DNA of 64,000 nt, from positions 29,509,501 through 29,573,500 of the forward strand of contig BSWB01000004.1 in NCBI GenBank assembly GCA_033239125.1. Direction: 5' to 3'. Under the pieces are notes generated by a model. The model searched no databases. It saw only the letters and a list, made by a program, of their open reading frames with translations, and was not told the DNA's origin. This stretch comes from Fagopyrum homotropicum (taxonomy: Eukaryota > Streptophyta > Magnoliopsida > Caryophyllales > Polygonaceae). Shown here piece after piece: positions 58,380 through 64,000 of this stretch. Each line of letters begins with the position of its first letter. Position 1 is the stretch's first letter. A program made the translations under genes and the position numbers.

Positions 58380-58860
58380 ATGAGGATAATTGCCTTCGTC
58401 CCGTAGTGGACAACTCGTTGAACTGGTTACACATGATTACGATGTTGGTATGATCGATTTACAGTCGAGATGTCACCCAAGTTGGGCGGAGAAAGGAAAG
58501 GACTTAGGTAAGACAATGTTTCGGACCGGTATGGTTTCTACAAGTTGTAGTGAATCCAGGTGGACTCGCAAGTGCGATTGTTGAGTTGGCGTATATAGAA
58601 GTGCTTTCATTGGGGTTTTGAATCGAGTTGCGGTAATGACATTCGGTTGGGGTTCCGGGTGGTTCCAAGGTGGACCCTAAGCTTATGCTAAAATGTTGCA
58701 GACTAGTAAGCGATGTTGTAAGAGGTGGACCATAATCTAATGTTAAGTAATGACGGTTATGTGTGCATGAGTCCCACGAATGATTCTTATGTTCGGAATT
58801 GACGATGCTTTGGTGTATTCTCAGAATTTGGGAGGATCAAGCTGACATGGGACGACGATA
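58380..58860 (+). pseudogene. pol: A reverse transcriptase relic
   Basis: The frame at 58390-58584 carries a decayed RT palm start: MIDLQSRCHPSW, then GKTMFRTG, matching the usual order in gypsy RT. A second scrap near 58795-58840 gives IDDALVYSQ, keeping the catalytic Asp-Asp. Between them the frame shifts and some sequence is missing. It cannot make an enzyme. Confidence 0.7.
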
Positions 58861-59689
58861 ACACAGGTTATGCGGGATGAGAAAAGTTATCTAAACGGGT
58901 TGGGACGTCCGAGGTGACCTCTTAAAGGACGTAGCGGTGTTGAGAATATGCAGTTGATCATACGAGAATAGGATGGTAGTTCTGTAATGCCTGCAAGGTA
59001 TGTGGAAGAGAAATGAACTTAAAAGTTGGTGGGCCATACCCGCCAAGTTGCGGGATGGTTTTGACACTTCCTCCTTTTTGAGGAAATGAATTAGATCACA
59101 GAGTCTGAGGCGTGACAGGGGAGAATTACTAGAATCCGAAGAAGCAGTTGGGAGCATTTAAGGAGGATGACCGATGAAGGGTCGAATTTTAGCCGCATTA
59201 GGGCATGTGCTTGTGGTGATGTCGGTTTGGCTATGAAGTGACATGCTAGACATGTAGGAACGATAAAGAGTACGATATGTGTATGTATAGTCACTTAACA
59301 AGAGTGAGTACCACCGGAGGAGGGTTAGAATTGCTTAAGGACTCCATTCTTATGGTTTGGTATCATTCAAGGTAGGTGAAGGTAATCACTGATACACTTA
59401 GTAAGAGGACGCTTCAAGTGGAAGCAACAACTTAACTAACAATTAAGTCTAAGTTTAGGTAATGAAGATGATATGTGAAAGATCCAACAGAGTCGTGGGA
59501 TTTGAATGACTTTGAGAAAGATCCAGGATAGAAGATCCTAAGGGAGACCCTATAGTTACCTTTTTGGGTTAATAGTTGGTTGAGACGCCAGGAGCGTCCA
59601 TGTATACTTATGACGGAGAGTTGAGATAGAGCCTTTGAGAGACTCAGACTACCCCTATCGGATCACCCTGATGCTGATAAGAGGTATCC

Positions 59690-60190
59690 GGTCTGTTGAT
59701 GTTCACATTGGTGAGAGGGCCTTAAGGTTGAGGTGGCTAAGTACATGGCCACTGTGGGACCCGTCGACAGGCCAAGTTTCAGCACCATAAGACGAAAAAG
59801 AAGACTTCGTCCACCATAGGTTATGTAGTGGCTGTGGGAGGACACCTCTATAGAGATTATTACCGGTTTGCGACCATGTAACGGTTGTGACGTGTTTGGT
59901 CATGATGGACCGACCGAAGGGTTAACGTATTTTACACCAGATAGCAAAAGAGGGCCGATGATTCAGCTAGTTGTCGAGTGCACTAAATGATATGGGGGGA
60001 GGGGTACCTGGGATACCGAGTATAATTATCACAGATCGAGATGAGTGATTCATCTCGGAAATTATTGGGTAGCGGGATTGTGTTGCGGATGAGACCAGTT
60101 ATCTTTCATGACAGTTCATCCTCGGATAGTTGTTCAGCTGGTGAGGACTTATTAATCTTGGATACCGTGCAAGGAGCATGTGTGTGAGGT
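59690..60190 (+). pseudogene. pol: A integrase relic
   Basis: In successive frames the sequence gives WEDTSIEIITGL (near 59840), then GIPSIIITDRD (near 60020), which holds one of the catalytic aspartates, and LSFMTVHPR with the later core segment near 60100-60180. The order is right for a gypsy DDE integrase. Stop codons and frameshifts occur between the segments, and the C-terminal tail seen in B, C and E is not clear. Confidence 0.7.
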
Positions 60191-60920
60191 AGGGAATAAG
60201 GGTAGACATGATACCTTCTCTTTGATCGAGCTTCCGTGTTATGATAAGTTGAGATGTATTGTATGAGATGACCATGTCTAATGGCCTTTGTGAGGCATTT
60301 TATGAACGGTATTATAATAGACCGTAGCGTTGGAATAGCATGGTATATATGGTGATAGTTGGGCTGAGCCGCCAGATGGCGTTTATAGAAGCGACACGCA
60401 AACTTCTAGAATTCTGATATGGAGTAGATCAGGTTTAGAGTACCCTAGACGCGAACCGTCATACCTTGTGGACATAAAAGAGGGGAGAAGTGATTTACAG
60501 ATTGGTGTTGCCACCAATAGTAGAGAGTGTTTTCAAGTATGTCTATCATAGCAGTCACTTACGATTTGAGTATATGTAGAGATTTCGGAGTCATTAGTTG
60601 GACAGAAAGCCGATGAGACAACCTGAGATACAAGAGAGTATGAGATATAACCATCGAGAGATCTATGCAGACTAGACTACAACCTCAGGACCGACGGGTT
60701 AACCCTTGATTCTGTGCTTTTGTGACTTTATGTGACCGGTTACCTGTTCTCATGCTTAAATGTGATGTTATGGTATTAGATTTTGGAAGTGTTGGTTTAT
60801 GAGGTTTAATTGTGTAGTATAGTGTCATCTTGAGATCTATGCAGGCTAAATTACTTTTGTGACTTTATGGGAAGAGGTGGATATACCTCGTTTTTAAACC
60901 TAGATGACCTTTGCTTATTT

Positions 60921-60957
60921 AAGTTTCGGGACGAAACTTATTTTAAGGGGAAACTGA
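60921..60957 (+). promoter_or_regulatory. PPT block of A
   Basis: The palindrome AAGTTTCGGGACGAAACTT (60921-60939) is followed by 18 nt, ATTTTAAGGGGAAACTGA, and the 3' LTR. Confidence 0.9.
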
Positions 60958-63568
60958 TGTAATACCCGAGTTTTTTTTTTATTTATTTATTTATTTTTTA
61001 TTTTTGATAAATCCCAAGTCAAACAATAATTCACCGGTTTGGACTTTTATAAGACACTAGTATCGTTAATTCGATTAATATGACAAAATGAGCCCATCAA
61101 TATGAAAGCCCACTCGGCCCAGGAAGATAGGCCCGCAGGCCCATGAGTGTAAGGGTTATGTTCTGATTTTTTTAGGGCAAGACATTAGCCTTCAATGCTT
61201 CCCTCTCCATCTCTTTCAACCGTCACCTTTGGGAACAACCTGGTGCGCCGGCCGCCACCGGCTACACGCCTACACCACCCTGCCTCCCTTCTCCTTCCCT
61301 CACTTCCTCTCAGGCCGGTCTCCTCTCAACTTCCTGCGCCGGACCTCCCTCCTTCACCCTTCGTTGCAACCGCCTACTCATCCCCTTCCTTGCTTCCTCT
61401 ATTACGACCGCACCCAACCAAGTCCCAGCTCTGCTCTACTCTGCACCACCAGACTAGGAGAAGGCACCGCCGATGCCGGGTAAGAAGGACCCACAATTGG
61501 CATTGTACGCCTCCTTCACAGCAGATCGGCAGGCGAGGGTTCCGCCGCTGCAGGACGCCACTGCAGAACATCGCCGGGATCTTGCTGTGTTGTAGATGGG
61601 TGCCCTGCCGCCGCCAGGACCTGCGTTCCCCTGCTTGTGTCCTCTGAAAAGCAGCCGCCGCCACCCCAAGCCAACGCTAGGGAGGACGTGTCGTTGCCGC
61701 CACTACCGGGTTTCTACGGGCTCTACTTGAGGCCGCAGTGCTCAAGGACGGCGACTCCCTCCATGTTTCCAGTTCAGGAGCCACCAGGACTCTTCTCCAA
61801 CGCTAGTCGCCTGGGTATTCCGGCCAAGATCGGGATCCTCCTCTACAGCTGGTTGCGAAAAACAATCGGTGAGGTTTTACAGGAATTGATTTTGAGGTTT
61901 GGGATATTTGTGATTTAATCAGGATTAATGATAAGGATTAGTGATGATGTATGGAGTTGTATGGCTTAATTATGTTTAAGGTTTGTTGAGTATTGTTAGG
62001 TGTTATAATTGATGAGAATGTATGTGTTGGTGCTTTGTTAGTAGAGATGTTTGTATATATCGAGTGGTTATGAAGGGTATGTAAGTTGTGGAGATTAATG
62101 TTGTGCATTATATGAAGGTAATAGATGAATGCTTGTAGGCTAGCGATGAGGTCGAGTTAAATATTGGATTAATGATTTGAAATAGGTGCTTTGATAGTAT
62201 TGAATCTTGGACACGGTATAACTTCTTAAAACTATTGTAAGAACTTATGAAAAGATTTATGTAGTGGACTTTTCGGCATATCTAGAGTTTAGTAAGGAGT
62301 TTAGTAAGGAGTAGTTAGAATGAGTATTCCTTTTACTTTTGTTTTAACCTTGTAGGTTGTTATGATAATTTATGTATACATTGGTAAGTCTTAGTGATAC
62401 ATTTTTGGGACTTTTGGTTATCTAGCTAGGAGTAGACATGCTTAGTGCTCTTAGGAATTCTTGAGACGTGCTAGACTTTTAGGGTTGGACTTTTTGTATT
62501 GGGGATCTCAGTGAAAATTCTTGAGACGTGCTAGACTTTTAGGGTTTTGGATCCAGGTTTATAATTTTCGTTTCGCCAAGTAAGGCTAGTTAGTGTTTTC
62601 TTTCAGATGAGCGTTATTAACTTAGAAGTGAAAACTTCTTAGGTGTTGGATATGTTATTGATACAAGTTCCATGTTATGACCAAACAGTTGAGATTGGAC
62701 CCATATGTAGCAAAGAGATATCGTTGATTGGACTTGACCTAGTACAGGTAAGTCTTCGGACTTACTTAGCTCGTATTCTCTGTATTAGTTTCAATGTGTG
62801 TTTGGTGGTGTGTGTTTATTGTTTATGTGTGTGTTTATTGCTTATGTTATAATATCTAAACCGGTAATAGGACCACCGACTTTATATGTTTATATTTGGC
62901 CCAAGTGTATGATAACAGGCGGTGACCGCTTGTCCAGTCCAAAATGGGGATGACTGGGAGGTGCCTTGCGACCAGCCCATCGGGTGATGCTGATCCGCAT
63001 CAAGTACAAACCCGTATGGTAAAAGGGGACAAGGGCGAGATCTTTAAGATTCTCGTGTCACAAAAGAAGTTGAATTAGAACGGGATATGACCTAATAATA
63101 AAAAGATAATAAACCGGATTGTGTGTTTTGGAAAACGTTGTGTGTTTATGATGCCTTATGTGTGTGTGTGCTAATACCATGATTCTAATGCCTTGAATGC
63201 TAGCTAACGGTTTTATACCGATATCGTTGTAGTTGCCTTGCAGGTTAGGGGCGCGGCCGAGAGATCCGGAAAAGTGGGCAGCCGGGGTCCGTACATTTTA
63301 GGATGGGTTTTGGGGGTTGTTTTTATGTATTGTTTAGGGTATTATGTATGTCGCGTGTATGGCGGTTGCCTTTAGCGTTTTATCTCGGCTGAAGTCTTTC
63401 GTTATTTTCTTTTGGGGTTCATATCATTGCATTAAAATGAATTTCGGTTTTTCCTTTATTTGTGTCTTGTTGTAAGATCCAGTTAAATTGTTGTCAGGCT
63501 AAGGGCCGGGACCCATTGTGAGGTCCTAACCCGTAGCGCTCCGAATCCCATGGATTCGGGGTGTTACA
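60958..63568 (+). mobile_element. A: 3' LTR
   Basis: This 2,611-bp LTR differs from the 5' LTR by only a few substitutions and a 2-bp change in the T/A-rich start. The GTAAGTC/GACTTAC hairpin is at 62748-62765 and the terminal hairpin at 63541-63559. Confidence 0.95.
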
Positions 63569-64000
63569 GATTAACTTGTATCTGACCTTCTTCGAAGTTA
63601 ACGACTTACCCTCCTACTTCCATGCTAACATACTCCTAAAAGGATACCCTCTCAGGGTACTTTGTCTTAAGTTCACTAGCTCATTTTACTCTACTTCAAC
63701 TCCGTTAGTTCTTTCTACGCTCCTCTCTTCCTTCCGCTTCTGTATGATAACCATACCTACCCAACTCTCTCATATGTCCCACCTTTATAACCGCTCTTCA
63801 TAATGTTTTGCAACTGCACACCTCAACTATTCTTACATTTATTAGCCTCCACTCGCATCCTTCTTGGTTGATAACTTAAGTTCTTCTATCCAGATCCTTG
63901 TTTCCTCTTTCATCTTCTGAAGATCATCCTCCTCACACACTTCCTCCTTCTTAGCGTTGATTAGTCTCATCACAATGACGGAAATCGATTGACTCTCACG
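63569..64000 (-). mobile_element. G internal region, gag-side, continuing off window
   Basis: G resumes after the GATTA duplicate of A and runs past the window edge. It should be protease or gag sequence on the minus strand. I see no motif in it; the 80-codon plus-strand frame (63561-63803) crosses the A/G boundary and is chance. Confidence 0.65.

Larger units (their letters stand above)
56355..60957 (+). mobile_element. A: internal region
   Basis: It begins with the PBS, mini-ORF and CAGA-CCC hairpin. A GT-rich microsatellite lies at about 56553-56584 and an A-rich low-complexity block at about 57513-57563. The gag region (about 56700-57840) has no readable knuckle. RT scraps lie at 58380-58860 and integrase at 59690-60190. 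It ends with the PPT block. Confidence 0.85.
53742..63568 (+). mobile_element. A: complete but coding-dead gypsy element
   Basis: A is 9,827 bp with two 2.6-kb LTRs that are almost identical, a perfect PBS, a PPT and a GATTA duplication (53737-53741 and 63569-63573). LTR identity is so high that the insertion is probably the youngest here, yet the 4.6-kb internal region is full of stops. This suggests mobilisation in trans. Confidence 0.95.

Overview
This window is plant nuclear DNA made almost entirely of Ty3/gypsy-type LTR retrotransposons inserted into one another; I find no convincing host gene. The evidence is long LTRs (2.1-3.3 kb) with TG...CA ends opening TGTAA, primer-binding sites matching the 3' end of plant initiator tRNA-Met (TGGTATCAGAGC), polypurine tracts beside the other LTR, 5-bp target-site duplications (TSDs), and decayed gag/pol with recognisable CCHC knuckles, reverse transcriptase (RT), RNase H and integrase (IN) motifs in Ty3 order. 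The TE density and nesting suggest pericentromeric or other gene-poor chromatin of a flowering plant. The species cannot be told from this sequence.

Layout. I use local family names A-H. Left block: H1 (+, 1-2115) sits in the LTR of H2 (+, 2116-3073, C-type LTR). H2 sits in the internal region of D (-; internal 3074-5033, 5' LTR 5034-7771). D sits in the LTR of G2 (+, 7772-9038). An unassigned 1-kb AT-rich island (9039-10083) separates this from G. Right block: G (-) starts at 10084 and runs off the right edge. Its 3' LTR (10084-11562 and 41003-42226) is split by E (-, 11563-41002, TSD AACTA). E in turn holds a three-LTR tandem array of C (-, 15994-33950, TSD ATATC) and a solo LTR, F (34916-36755, TSD TAGTC). 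G's internal region is interrupted by B (+, 43379-52702, TSD AGATC) and by A (+, 53742-63568, TSD GATTA). The G reverse-transcriptase reading resumes on the far side of B, which confirms the reconstruction.

Coding content is degraded. The best-preserved piece is a gag fragment of B with two intact CCHC knuckles (45904-46365), followed by a pol relic with many stops and frameshifts. A, C, E and G keep only short RT or IN scraps. No element here looks able to encode its own mobility.

The most striking content is non-coding. Families that have otherwise diverged share a set of short hairpins at fixed places: a 19-bp palindrome exactly 18 nt from the U3 end of the LTR in every PPT I can read, a GTAAGTC/GACTTAC hairpin in all 14 LTRs that reach that region, a hairpin at the very end of U5, a CGAG/CTCG hairpin, and, just after the primer-binding site, a six-residue mini-ORF followed by a CAGA-CCC/GGG-TCTG hairpin. 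Several show compensatory base changes. B also carries about nine tandem hairpins with covarying stems between pol and the 3' LTR.
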